This document shows, in pieces, positions 1-8,860 of a DNA stretch of 64,000 nt. This DNA is from Saccharina japonica (taxonomy: Eukaryota; Sar; Phaeophyceae; Laminariales; Laminariaceae). The stretch's first letter is position 1; each line of letters opens with the position of its first letter. Made by a program: the position numbers and the translations under genes. The DNA lies in contig MEHQ01000233.1 in the NCBI GenBank assembly GCA_008828725.1, forward strand, positions 78,915-142,914, in the 5' to 3' direction. The notes under the pieces are model-generated. The model was not told the origin of the DNA. It searched no databases and was given only the letters and a program-made list of their open reading frames with translations.

Positions 1-94
1 TATTCTCACTATCAACACAAATCCTTGACAAAGAGAAACACCAACTGCTGACCCTTTTTTTTCCCTCCCCCCCCCCGCCCCCCCCCCTTTTCAG

Positions 95-226
95 GGGTAC
101 GATTACGAGCGCATCTTCGGCGCTAACTGCGAGATCGTTTGCGGGTACGTCCCCATCCCCGTCGGAGTTGTCGGACCCCTCATGCTCAACGGCTCTGAGG
201 TCTTCGTTCCCATGGCCACCACGGAG
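95..226 (+). CDS. HMGR: HMGR exon (first in window), ends at the catalytic Glu
   Basis: Forty-four codons, from [18 protein letters not shown] to VPMATTE. The acceptor is TTTTCAG at 88-94 behind a long C-rich polypyrimidine tract. The 3' border reads ACGGAG|GCGAGT, a GC-type donor; there is no GT donor nearby that keeps the protein in register with the next exon, which must begin with the Gly-Cys-Leu-Val of the family. The reading frame continues about 40 nt past the border but is not HMGR-like there. Confidence 0.9.
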
Positions 227-2398
227 GCGAGTCTGTCGCGGGAAAGAGGGGGGGGGGGGAGCGTGTACTGATGTTATGCACGGCCGTAGTCGTATGACCA
301 TAGACCCTCGGGAGGAGGGGGGGGAGCGTACTCGTTTGTTGCTTGCCTTTTTACGGGGAACCATAGTAAATAGGACCAAATATTGTTAGTAAAAGTAGGA
401 AAAATTATGGCTTTTGTGTTACCGTGGGTCCTATTTACTAGTGTTTACTATGCTCCTCCGTAATAGTACTTTTGACCATTGACCAAGCATTCCTTTCGAG
501 ACGTAAGCACCGTTCCTACTCCGAATAGAGACACGTCCAATATTTTGGGCGCTCGTTACGTTTAGTCCATACGAAGAGGGGGTGGAAGGGGGGGCTGTTC
601 TTGGTTATGCCGCTGCCGGTGGCGTGGCTGCTGCTGCTGCTTGATGCTCAGGTTTAGGTTGGCGTGGTTGCTGCTTGATGTTGAGGTTGATGCTTCGGCT
701 GATGCTGATATAAATGTTGCTGTTGAGGTTGATTTGATCCTTCGGCTGATGCTGATATACATCTTGCTGTTGATGTTGATGCTGACACTAGTGTTGCTGC
801 TGCTGGCTGAACTGTGGACGCTGTTGGGTTATGCTGCTGCCTCTGCTTCTGCTGCCGCGGCTCCTCTCTCGCCTCTTGCTCCCCCCTCTAAAAACGCCTA
901 CGAGGAACCTCTCTGTCCGGGCATGCAAGGACCGTTTTGATATGCAGACCCATGGTATTCATATATAGCATTAATGCTCTCGTGTTGTTTTTGCTCTCGT
1001 AGGTGATGGTTATGATGTTCGTGCTGTATTTGTTTTCCCGTCTTCCCGACGATACAACAAGGCTATCTATCTTATCTGGTTGCTCTGGTTCTTATTTCTG
1101 TTACTGCCTGTCCCTGTTCTTGTCCTCGACCTTCTTGTTCATGCCCCCCCCCCCCCGCTGTTTCCCCATTACGCGACCACACAATGAACACAGGGTTGCC
1201 TCGTCGCCAGCACCAACAGGGGGTGCAAGGCTATCGGCCAGGGAGGGGGCTGCCGGGCGGCGTTGCTGAAAGACGGCATCACGCGCGCCCCTTGCCTGCG
1301 CATGCCGGACGCGATGGCGGCGGCGGGCCTGAAGCGGTGGTCGGAGGACAAGGATAACTTTAACGCCATCAAGGCCGCCTTCGAGACCACCACCAACTTC
1401 GGTAAGAGAAGGGAAACGAGAAGGGGAGGAGAAGGAGGGTGGGGAGAGGAGGAGGGAGGGAGGGAGGGAGGGAGAGGGGGAGGGGGGAGGGATGGGGGGA
1501 AGTGGGGAGCGGAGGGAGGTGAGGGATGGGGGAAGTGGGAGGGAGAGAGGTGGGAGGGGAGAGCAGGAGGGCGGAGAACGGACAGTAAGAGGACGTTGAG
1601 GGGGGTGGGAGAGGCGGTGCTGTATGGCGGAAGGTTGATTGCTGTAGGAAGCGGGGATTTCCTTGAGGGCTCATGGTTTTGAAGTTGCGGATGGGACTGC
1701 GGAGCAGAGGCTTATACTTTTTTGTTCAATGCTCTGCCAATATCACCTCTCCTACCCTACCCCTCTGCCCCGCCTCGAAAGGGTATGCGTGGCCAAAAGT
1801 TCAATGACTTAAGGCAAGCAACAAATGGTACGCCTCCCCCCCTCCTCTGGAAACCACCCCCCCCCCCCCCCCCCCCCCCGCCACCGCCATCGCGCAATGC
1901 ACCCGCGATGACTGTCGCCACTGCACTGCAGGAAAGCTGCAGGGGCTGATGTCCACCGTGGCGGGGCGTAACGTGTACCTCCGGTTCAACTGCTTCGCCG
2001 GGGACGCCATGGGGATGAACATGGTGTCCAAGGGGGTGCTGGCCGTGGTCGACCTGCTTCAGGAGGTGAGGGTGTTGAGCCTTTCTTGGGGCGTCAGATG
2101 GGGGGAAAATGACGGTTTCAGCAGTACCAGTAGTAACGACCAGTGCTGCGTGATTGGCGGATGATACAACCTGCAGTGTCCTGAGATTTAATGGTTGTAT
2201 TGCAAGGAGTCGTACGGTACGGGCGTAACATGTTGGTGGGCGCTCACGCTGGTACGTACATGTATAGACGGTTCTCATACACAGGGTGTACATGCTGCAT
2301 GATGACATGTAAAGCCCGTAAATACGCACGATCCGAATATCACATGCAGCTTGCAAAGATGAGTTTCGGCGAAATCCCCGATCTCACAGCTGTTTTTT

Positions 2399-2434
<36 letters not shown>

Positions 2435-5400
2435 TATTATTTAACATACGTAGCTGGACGACAGCAGCAAGTAATCCAAGAGGGGGGGGCGACGCAAGAG
2501 TAACGTGTGCACTCTTTCCTTACGCAGTGCCTCGGTCTTGGTAGCAGAGAAGCCATACAGAGCAGCAGCAGTAGTAGCAAGGCCACGTCTACTCAGTTAG
2601 TACACCCGCGGGGAGTGCATCCGAGAAAGGTACAATTGAACGCCGTTCCCCGACCTTATCCGAATGCGGTGTGGAATCCCTCTGTTCTACTACTCTAGTA
2701 CACCCCGGGGAGTTTACCTGAAAAGGGTACAATTGATTGTAATTCTCGACCGTATCCAAATGAGGTGTGAACGCGGGGAAAGTACCCGCATGCACGCCTC
2801 ATTCGGATACGGTCGAGAATTACAATGAATTGTACCCTTTTCAGGTACACTCCCCGGGGTGTACTATTTGTAGAGGAATCCCCCCGCGTCCACACCTCAT
2901 TCGGATAAGGTCGGGAATGGCGTTCAATTGTACCTTTCTCAGGTACACTCCCGGGGGTGTACTTATTATCTGTAGAGTAGAGCAAAGGGAATAGAGCGTC
3001 AGACACGCGACTTTTGACGCTCTACTCCTTTCTCTTCTCTGCTCTAGTACACCGCCGGGGATTGTATCCGAGAAGAGTTACAGTTGGTTGTCATTCCCGA
3101 CCGCATCCGAATGAGGTGTGGACGCGGGGAATACACCTCATCCGGATGAAGGTCGGGAATGGCGTTCAATTGTACCTTTTCTCAGGTACACTCCCGGGGG
3201 TGTACTATCTGTAGAGTAGAGCAGGATTTGCGTATTATAGTTCCGACCCAGGAAACATGTCCTAGATCATGCTTCCACCCGGCAACATGAGCTATAGATC
3301 ATACAGATCATACAAATCATACAGATCATACAAATCATACAGACCATACAAATCATACAGATCATACAGATCAGGTGCTATCAGTAGAGTAGAGCAGGAT
3401 CTGCGTACTACAGTTCCGACCCAGGAAACATGTCCTAGATCATGCTTCCACCCGGCAACATGAGCTATAGATCATACAGATCATACAGATCAGGATCCGA
3501 TGATCTGTCCGAGGTCTGTGAACAGTGTTGCATGGGCGAGTATGTTGCCGGAGATTGCCACCAAGCTCCCATCTCGGGAACGAACACTTTCGTGGTGAGA
3601 TTGTATACTACTGTAGTTATATTAGATTGCATCAATCGTTCCTACAGTAGCAAAAAATTGTGATTTTGGTTATGAATCGTCCCAGCAAAAAACGTGATCA
3701 TAGACTATTGTGATCGTTTTAGCAAATCAACAGACAGCGAGGCCTTCGTGTAAAAAATAATCGAGAGGAGATAGCACACACACGAAGGCCTTCGGCGAGA
3801 ACAGTTGCCGGAGATCACCGCCAGCGTGTCGAAGCTGGGCCAAATCGTAAAACTAAACTCTACCAGGTACCTGGTGGTACCTGGTACGTACTAATTATGA
3901 TATTGCTGTGGCGTGGCGAGGGAGCAAATCTAACCAACAAATACAGTAGAAGCTACAGACAGTAGTGTTCGTCCTTAATAGCAACATGACAACAACGACA
4001 ACAGCAGCAGCAACTGCCTTTTGCCCGCATCATTAATATTGCCTTCGTGGCCGTATTTATTTATTTATTTTCGCTTGGACGACTTTCAACACTAAATATT
4101 CCAAAACACGAATTTTGCTGGGATGCTTTTGGACGATTATAATCTAATTAATGACTAGTATAATATAATTAATCACGATTATAATCTAATTAATCACGAT
4201 TATAATCTAATTAATCACGATTATGATCTAATTAATCACGGTTATAATCTAATTAAGCACGATTTTTAACCTATTACGGGGGGGCGGGAATGGCAATCAG
4301 AACTCACGATTGGCCCCCAAAATCGTATGTATCCCCATTCTGTTTACTAGCCATATTTGGTCCTGATTATTACTATGTCCCCTCAACCTTTTCAGAACTG
4401 ATAAAATCGTCCCACACTCATTCCAAGTAGTTTGTCCTCAAAAACGGGGAACCGGTTCTTAACCCCTTAAGAACTGGTCCCACGAATTTGGGGACAAACT
4501 ACTTGGAATTTGTGTGTGACGTTTTTTTCAATTATGTTTGGGTTAGGTAAGGGGTTAAGTTGAGGACGAAGGTGTCCCCGGAGGTGGAGTTGGTGGCAAT
4601 CTCGACCAACATCTTCGCCGATGCAATATGTTCGCCGATGTGGTTTTTTGCCGGCATCAATAGTGTTGCTTGCGTCCTTGCGGTCTGTTTTTTTTTTCTT
4701 CTGGGACGACCACGTACGCACGTACGTATAATATTCATGTTCCGAACGCTAATTTTGCTGGAATAATTTTGGACGATTATAATCTAATAATCACGATTTA
4801 TTTTGCTGGGACGACTATAATATTAATATTCCAAACGCGATTTTTTTGCTGGAATAAAAATTTGGACGATTATCATCTAATAATCACGACATCCGCCGGG
4901 ACGATTGGTCTATTATTTATAACCTGATGCACTCTCGAAGGTGTTCCCCGAGATGGAGCTGGTGGCGATCTCCGGCAACATGTGCACAGACAAGAAATCG
5001 GCGGCGATCAACTGGGTGGAGGGGCGCGGGAAGTCGATCGTGTGCGAGGCGCGCATCCCCAGCAAGTTCGTCGAGGCCACCCTCAAAACGACGGTCAAGG
5101 TGAGAGCTGTTTATTTGTTGGACGAGGTCTGGTTGGTGTTGTTGTGATTTGTGGTGTTGTGGTGCGTGGTGCTTTGTTTTGTTTTGTTTCGCCTGTTCTG
5201 TGTGTGTTTTGTATTGGACTGTTTTTGTTTTTTTTGTACGCACTCGTTCCTTGTTTTTTTCCTTTCCTTCATTTCTTGCCCCCCCCCCCCCCCCTCGCTT
5301 ATTGTTTATTTCCTGTGCCTGTGAACCAAAACAGTCGCGTCGCTAGGCGATGGTGTTCTCAAATCATCCAGACGAACTTTTTTTTCGCATTATTTTCCGT

Positions 5401-8400
5401 TTTTGTTTGGTTTCTGTTTTCGCTGTACGTATTGTTAGTGTATACGTATAGCTACTGTATTACCAGTATACAGTAGTGGTCCCTCTATACGTAGTGCCGG
5501 CTAAGTGCCTGTGGAACTGCTTGGCACAGATGGGATCGACCAGTGTGCGGAGTGGTGCCGGTTGCAGGTATTGTAGACCGGTCGCCCCGGTGGTCTAACA
5601 GTTTGCCACGAAGATTGCTAAGGCTGGGGTCAGGGGTTCGAGTCTCCGTATGGAGACTTTTATTCTCAGATGACATCAACTGCTGTCGAGAGCACCCCTA
5701 TAATAGCGTGGGTAGGCACAATTCGACGAAGAGTCGACGAGGGAAGAAAGTGCTGAAATCTTCTCGCGATAAAAAAAAAAACGCGGAAGGCACGTACCGT
5801 AGTAGGGAGGGAAGGAGGACAAAAGCCTACTTACGAGTAGCGACCCCGAATCTGAGTTACGACAAGAGGGAGAGAGAAAAAGAAAAGGGGAAATAATAAA
5901 TGGGATGGACCGAGGGTGGTCGATTTTTTTTTTTTCGACATCTCACAGAATTTTTTGCTCGTTAGGGGGGGGGGTTACTAAAACCAAGTGAAAAAATGAA
6001 AATATGGATATTTTTTTCCCCATTTTCTTATTTCATCATGTGATCACAACGGTTGCAACGGTTTTCTATTCCGACCTCTGGGGGTGTGGTGTGTCGTTTT
6101 CTCTTTTTTCTGGACGCCCCTGGATGGACACAGAAAAAAAATGTCGATATTCTTCTTGTGGTGCATACGGCACTATAGAGGGACCCATTACTCTACTATA
6201 CGTACGGTATTTATGCATGTTTTTACCTTATTGCCTCGCTTTCCTCGTTTTTCATTTTTGTTTTGTCAACCAAAAAATTGTAACCGCTTCTACGTACAGG
6301 CGATGGTAGAGACCAACATCCAGAAGAACCTGGTGGGGAGCGCCATGGCTGGCGCGCTGGGCGGCTTCAACGCGCACGCAGCGAACGTGGTGACGGCCGT
6401 GTTTCTCGCCACGGGGCAAGACCCCGCGCAGAACGTGGAGTCGAGCAGCTGCATCACGCTCATGGAGCAGATGGACAACGGGGACCTTCTCGTGAGTAGG
6501 AAAGAGGCGTGCTTTTGTCGGGTTTAACAGGGTGGTGGGAGTTTTTTTTTTGTCGGGTGGGAAGGGTATTGTAGTAGTGGAAGTTTTTTTTTTTTTCGTC
6601 GAGTGGGAAGAGTGGTGAATGTTTTTTTTTTTTTTCGTCGGGTAGGAAGAGGAGTGGCGACAAGCAAGAATCTTGGATGTTCTATTAGGGTGCCGGTCTT
6701 TTCTGGCCCCCCCCCCCTCCCCTCCACAGTCTCGAAAGGGATGCGTGGTCAATGGTCAAATGACTGAGGCAAGCAACAAATGAGTACGCCCCCCCCCCAC
6801 CCCCACACACATAAGCGGCAAAACAGGAAGGGGGTAAGACTAGCGAAAAGTTTCCATGTAATATATGGAAACAACGCAGTGAGCGCTCAACTGTTGGAGG
6901 CGTCTCTTGTTATGAGTAGGAACATTGCGCCGTCTCGAAAGGGATGCGTGGTCAATGGCCAAATGGCTACGTAAGGCAAGCAACAAATGAATACCCCCCC
7001 TCCCCCCTGAAGCATGAGGCGTCGATAGTTTACCCTCGAAAATACCCTCTCGCGTACAGCTACTCGTAATGGATATTTCCTGCTCCCACTCCCACTCCGT
7101 CCCATGATCCCCGTTTGTTTTTGTTGTTTAGTCTACAGTAATTCCTGTTTTATTTTGTTGCTGCTGTTTTTGTATACGCTTTTTTTTTTTTTAGTCTGTT
7201 CTTGATGATGCTTTCTTTTGTTTTGTTTTGTTCTCGTGCTTGTTCTGTTTTTTTTTCTGGTGTTTTTGTTCGGCTTTTATAAAAAATGTTAACTATACCT
7301 CTTGTTGTGTTCTTTATTTTGTTTTATTATATTTGTGTTACTCACGGGATTTCTCTTTTTTTTTTTTTTTTTTGCTGTTCGGTCTGTTTTTCTGTGTGTA
7401 CGTGCGTGTCCAGGTGTCGGTGAACATGCCCTCCATCGAGGTCGGCACGATCGGCGGGGGCACCAGCCTCCCGGCCCAAGCGGCGTGCCTCGACATCGTG
7501 GGCTGCCGAGGCGCGACAAAGGCGCCGGGACGACCGGGGGAAAACGCGCAGCAGATGGCCAAGTGAGTCGACTAACATTAGACGACACCCCCCTTAACCT
7601 AAGTAGGGTTGCACTCCCCGTAACCTCTTAAAAGTTTTAGCTTCGCGCTACCGTCGTGGGTGATCTGTCCTGTTTGTGTATCTGCCCCAGTCGATGAGCT
7701 GTGAGAGCTACAAGTACATAGGCCGAGCTAGCTCCCACAGCTCACCCCGGCGACCACGTGTGGGAGATCTACAAGGTATCTTCTAGTGGCTCACACGCAG
7801 CAAGCATGAGGTAGCTCATGTAGCTCTTTGTATAGATCGGTTGGTATTCCCCAATATGAACTTGTGCTCCGAGCTACAGTATGTACGATGTGCTGATGTG
7901 TCCTATTTGTCTTTTGTGTTTATGTAAGGCCCAGCAGTGTTTACGTAAACACGCCTTCCACTACTTGGACTGACCCCCCCCTTCCCCCTCCCCTTCCCGC
8001 GGCGTTCCGCCGTTTCCGTTCCGTCCTGTTCCCGTTCCGTCCTGTTCCCGTTCCGTCCTGTTCCCGTTCCGTCCTGTTCCCGTTCCGTCCTGTTCCCGTT
8101 CCGTCCTGTTCCCGTTCCGTCCTGTTCCCGTTCCGTCCTGTTCCCGTTCCGTCCTGTTCCCGTTCCGTCCTGTTCGCCTTTGTGCCTTGCTCGTGTTTCC
8201 CTCCGTGCTCGTCGTGCCTGCTCTGCTCTGTTCGTACCCTGTGCCCATGATTCGTGTTCCGTGTGTGTTTTGTGTTTTTTGTTTCTTGTGTCCCGTTATT
8301 TTCTAACGTGCTTGGTAATCCATGGTGTTTGTGTTCTTGTGTTCGTGATTTTGGTCTGTGTTTTGTGTCGGTGATTTTTTGTCCCTGATTTTTGTCCTTG

Positions 8401-8629
8401 ATTTGTGTTCCATGATTTGTGTTCCTTGGATTATGTGTTCCATGATTTTTGTCCATGTTTTTTTTTTTATTGTGATTTGTGTTATATTTGCAGGGTTGTA
8501 GCGGGCGCGACGTTGGCGGGCGAGTTGTCGCTCGTAGCAGCCCTGGCCTCGAACCAGCTCGTGCGCGCGCACATGCAGCACAACCGCAAGCAGCCATCAC
8601 CGCCGGCACCGACTGCATCTTCCACATGA
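95..8629 (+). CDS. HMGR: HMG-CoA reductase, class I, C-terminal catalytic part (7 exons, 5'-partial)
   Basis: Reduces HMG-CoA to mevalonate with two NADPH, the committed step of the mevalonate pathway; eukaryotic forms are anchored in the ER membrane with the catalytic domain in the cytosol. Exons 95-226, 1194-1401, 1932-2065, 4941-5099, 6300-6491, 7414-7562 and 8494-8629 join in frame to 369 residues ending in TGA. Visible family motifs: [13 protein letters not shown] (dimer and substrate region), MATTE with the catalytic Glu, DAMGMNM with VSK (NADPH site and catalytic Lys), TGQDPAQNV (catalytic Asp), GTIGGGT (second NADPH motif) and AHMQHN (catalytic His). The Ser that AMPK phosphorylates in animal enzymes, just after HNR, is Lys here. 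Intron phases are 0,1,0,0,0,2. The N-terminal region and about the first part of the catalytic domain lie upstream of the window. Family assignment is near certain; exon limits were chosen by eye from splice consensus and alignment to the known protein. Confidence 0.97.
325..556 (+). repeat. Family C copy, interrupted by a TA-flanked element
   Basis: Starts after a G run with GTACTCGTTTGTTGCTTGCC and resumes at 477 with TGACCATTGACCAAGCATTC and CTTTCGAGACG. The interruption is the 354-470 element. A family A head (274-311) sits directly upstream. Confidence 0.75.
354..470. mobile_element. Short TIR element with TA target duplication
   Basis: Termini CGGGGAACCATAGTAAAT and its inverse (CGGAGGAGCATAGTAAAC on the other strand), with AATAGGACC/GGTCCTATTTACTA inside. 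TA precedes (352-353) and follows (471-472). Related copies are at 16677-16775, 37671-37769 and 46109-46205. TA duplication suits Tc1/mariner-like MITEs. Confidence 0.7.
600..865 (+). repeat. GCT/GTT-rich degenerate tandem repeat in HMGR intron
   Basis: Repeated TTGATG/GCTGAT trinucleotide-like motifs. The segment CTTCGGCTGATGCTGATATA recurs about 48 bases apart (near 692 and 740). The reading frame through it encodes low-complexity peptide and is not a gene. Confidence 0.6.
1194..1401 (+). CDS. HMGR: HMGR exon 2 of window
   Basis: Begins [14 protein letters not shown] after acceptor ACACAG and ends ...FETTTNF plus the first base of a Gly codon at donor G|GTAAGAG. It holds the flexible Ser-Thr-Asn-Arg-Gly segment and the glycine-rich [19 protein letters not shown] stretch of the family, followed by a helical region ([20 protein letters not shown]). 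Confidence 0.95.
1402..1931 (+). other. HMGR intron: purine-rich tract and a family C fragment
   Basis: Positions 1408-1620 are almost pure G/A on the + strand (GGGA/GGAG runs). A minus-oriented family C fragment lies at 1769-1850 and is followed by a long poly(C) run at 1857-1879 just before the acceptor. Confidence 0.75.
1769..1850 (-). repeat. Family C 3'-end fragment (minus)
   Basis: CTCGAAAGGGTATGCGTGGC, then GACTTAAGGCAAGCAACAAA and TGGTACGCC followed by a C run. Confidence 0.75.
1932..2065 (+). CDS. HMGR: HMGR exon 3 of window
   Basis: Starts with two bases completing Gly, then [18 protein letters not shown]; ends DLLQE at donor GAG|GTGAGG. Contains DAMGMNM (NADPH-binding) and the catalytic Lys in VSKG. 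Acceptor is CACTGCAG. Upstream intron sequence is a poly(C) run belonging to a repeat copy. Confidence 0.95.
2401..2445 (+). repeat. (TTA)n microsatellite
   Basis: About fourteen TTA/ATT units with one interruption, inside the large HMGR intron. Confidence 0.9.
2600..2962. mobile_element. Nested palindromic MITE-like element with TTA flanks
   Basis: The outer ends are GTACACCC...GGGTGTAC, flanked by TTA at 2597-2599 and 2963-2965. The left half (two consecutive units, 2600-2680 and 2697-2780) is closely repeated in inverted order in the right half, so the whole can fold into a long hairpin centred near 2783. The inner unit has the same terminal sequence and TA on both sides, as if one copy had inserted into another. 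TTA duplication suits PIF/Harbinger-like MITEs, but no transposase is present. Confidence 0.7.
3048..3209. mobile_element. Smaller copy of the GTACACC palindromic element
   Basis: Same termini and same internal motifs (CCGACC..ATCCGAATGAGGTGTGGACGCGGGG) in inverted arrangement around about 3135, with CTA to the left and TAT to the right. It shares the flanking AGAGTAGAGC sequence with the larger copy. Confidence 0.65.
3290..3492 (+). repeat. 9-bp tandem repeats and a 100-bp direct repeat
   Basis: CATACAGAT/CATACAAAT units repeat about eight times at 3297-3370 and twice at 3473-3492. The surrounding block from GTTCCGACCCAGGAAACATG to GAGCTATAGATCATACAG is present twice (from 3239 and from 3412), so this is a tandem duplication with unequal numbers of 9-mers. 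Confidence 0.75.
3535..3597 (-). pseudogene. Degenerate fragment of HMGR exon 4 (minus strand)
   Basis: The reverse complement reads GTGTTCGTTCCCGAGATGGG then AGCTTGGTGGCAATCTCCGG and CAACAT, nearly the first 45 bases of exon 4 with small insertions. It ends where the true exon continues with GTGCACAGAC. The frame is broken. Confidence 0.7.
3795..3840 (-). pseudogene. Second minus-strand fragment of HMGR exon 4
   Basis: The reverse complement reads ACGCTGGCGGTGATCTCCGG followed by CAACTGT, matching the exon-4 segment encoding LVAISGN with a few changes. It is followed by TCTCGCC, a suffix like that of the other fragments. Confidence 0.55.
4128..4262 (+). repeat. 21-bp AT-rich tandem repeat
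   Basis: About five copies of TAATCACGATTATAATCTAAT. Single diverged copies recur at 4774-4800 and 4864-4888 next to TTTGCTGGGACGA motifs, so the module is part of a larger local duplication around the exon-4 fragments. Confidence 0.75.
4385..4560. mobile_element. Family T palindromic MITE copy
   Basis: CAGAACTGATAAAATCGTCC and CATTCCAAGTAGTTTGTCC on the left are mirrored by GGACAAACTACTTGGAATT on the right, with a central AACCGGTTCTTAACCCCTTA. The same sequence occurs at 13206-13296, 22748-22812, 23411-23600 and 23756-23843. Confidence 0.75.
4567..4621 (+). pseudogene. Plus-strand fragment of HMGR exon 4
   Basis: GAAGGTGTCCCCGGAGGTGG followed by AGTTGGTGGCAATCTCGACC and AACAT resembles the acceptor and first 41 coding bases of exon 4 with one base deleted and several substitutions; translated out of frame correction it reads like [12 protein letters not shown]. 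The continuation TCTTCGCCGATG resembles the suffix of the minus-strand fragments, not exon 4. Confidence 0.7.
4941..5099 (+). CDS. HMGR: HMGR exon 4 of window
   Basis: Fifty-three codons, [19 protein letters not shown] through [17 protein letters not shown] to LKTTVK, with donor AAG|GTGAGA. CTDKK...NWVEGRGK is the conserved substrate-binding region. The acceptor CTCTCGAAG has a poor pyrimidine tract. Degenerate copies of the first 40-60 bases of this exon occur upstream in intron 3 at about 3535-3597 (minus), 3795-3840 (minus) and 4567-4621 (plus). Confidence 0.95.
5577..5910 (+). mobile_element. tRNA-derived SINE copy in HMGR intron
   Basis: The head GGTCGCCCCGGTGGTCTAAC contains an A-box-like TGGTCTAACAG and, 45 bases on, a B-box-like GGTTCGAGTCTCC. 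The body follows the family: TGTCGAGAGC, ATAGCGTGGGTAGG, GAAGAAAGTGCTGAAATCTT, TCTGAGTTACGACA, ending AATAAATGGGATGG. The intron between exons 4 and 5 otherwise holds T-rich and poly(C) tracts. Confidence 0.8.
6300..6491 (+). CDS. HMGR: HMGR exon 5 of window
   Basis: Sixty-four codons from [18 protein letters not shown] to EQMDNGDLL, acceptor CGTACAG and donor CTC|GTGAGT, phase 0 on both sides. Carries the catalytic Asp in TGQDPAQNV and the SSCITLME segment of the HMG-CoA pocket. Confidence 0.96.
6729..6800 (-). repeat. Family C fragment (minus) with poly(C) end
   Basis: CTCGAAAGGGATGCGTGGTC through GGCAAGCAACAAATGAGTAC then GCCCCCCCCCC. Confidence 0.8.
6814..7008 (-). repeat. Family C copy (minus) with C-rich end
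   Basis: Runs from GCGGCAAAACAGGAAGGGGG through GGAAACAACGCAGTGAGCGC and CTCGAAAGGGATGCGTGGTC to CAAATGAATACCCCCCC. It is a partial version of the copy at 32985-33280. Confidence 0.8.
7414..7562 (+). CDS. HMGR: HMGR exon 6 of window
   Basis: Starts [20 protein letters not shown] after acceptor GTGTCCAG and ends GENAQQMA plus two bases of Lys at donor AA|GTGAGT. GTIGGGT is the second NADPH motif. The GENAQQMA segment matches the family's conserved GENARQLA. Confidence 0.96.
7563..8493 (+). other. HMGR intron with 16-bp minisatellite
   Basis: The first 400 bases show no recognisable feature. The rest is the minisatellite at 7995-8173 and a degenerate TTGTGTTC/TCCATGATTTGTG-rich stretch at 8230-8490 that looks like decayed tandem sequence. 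Confidence 0.7.
7995..8173 (+). repeat. 16-bp minisatellite in HMGR intron
   Basis: About eleven near-perfect copies of CCGTTCCGTCCTGTTC. Because 16 is not a multiple of three, an artefactual minus-strand frame with a 16-residue periodic peptide runs through it. Confidence 0.95.
8494..8629 (+). CDS. HMGR: HMGR last exon with stop codon
   Basis: Completes Lys, then [20 protein letters not shown], the catalytic His in [10 protein letters not shown], and a short Pro/Ser tail ending SST before TGA at 8627-8629. Acceptor is TATTTGCAG. The residue after HNR is Lys instead of the regulatory Ser of animal and plant enzymes. No AATAAA is visible in the following 200 bases; a repeat copy begins about 40 bases downstream. 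Confidence 0.96.
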
Positions 8630-8689
8630 CCACCTCCCTCACTCTTCACTGGGTGTTGCTTATAGGGAGGATGGGGGGGGGGGGGTACT

Positions 8690-8838
8690 TCATTTTCATG
8701 CATGGTCGTAGTCGTATGACCATAGACTCTCGCATCCCTGCAATGGCGGGACGCAGCATGTCGGGTTTTCACCGACCAGGCAGGAGGGGGGGAGGTGTAT
8801 TCATGTCACGCATGGCCGTAGTCGTATGACCGTAGACA
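8690..8838 (+). repeat. Two tandem family A heads, each after a poly(G) run
   Basis: Poly(G) then GTACTTCATTTTCATGCATG and GTCGTAGTCGTATGACCATA to CCGACCAGGCAG; then a second G-rich run and GTGTATTCATG with CGTAGTCGTATGACCGTAGA. This occupies the immediate 3' flank of HMGR. Confidence 0.85.
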
Positions 8839-8860
8839 CTTAGGGGGTGGGCACGGGGGG

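Larger units (their letters stand above)
227..1193 (+). other. HMGR intron with repeat fragments
   Basis: A GC-AG intron. It holds a short family A head (274-311), a family C copy (325-556) split by a TA-flanked 117-bp element, a GCT/GTT-rich stretch at 600-865 containing two diverged copies of an approximately 48-bp unit, and an ordinary pyrimidine-rich end. Confidence 0.8.
2066..4940 (+). other. Large HMGR intron holding palindromic elements, tandem repeats and exon-4 fragments
   Basis: In order: (TTA)n at 2400-2445, a nested palindromic element (2600-2962), a smaller related palindrome (3048-3209), 9-bp ATCATACA-type repeats (3290-3380, 3466-3492), two minus-strand exon-4 fragments, a 21-bp tandem repeat (4128-4262), a family T palindromic element (4385-4560), a plus-strand exon-4 fragment (4567-4621) and then the real exon 4. 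Confidence 0.75.
6492..7413 (+). other. HMGR intron with two family C copies
   Basis: Contains T-rich tracts with a repeated TTTTTTTCGTCGGGTGGGAAG unit at 6540-6660 (three diverged copies), then two minus-oriented family C copies with C-run ends, then a T-rich stretch leading to the acceptor. Confidence 0.7.

Noticed and set aside
7941-8642. 233-residue minus-strand frame with a 16-residue period
   Set aside because: It is the 16-bp minisatellite inside an HMGR intron read on the opposite strand.
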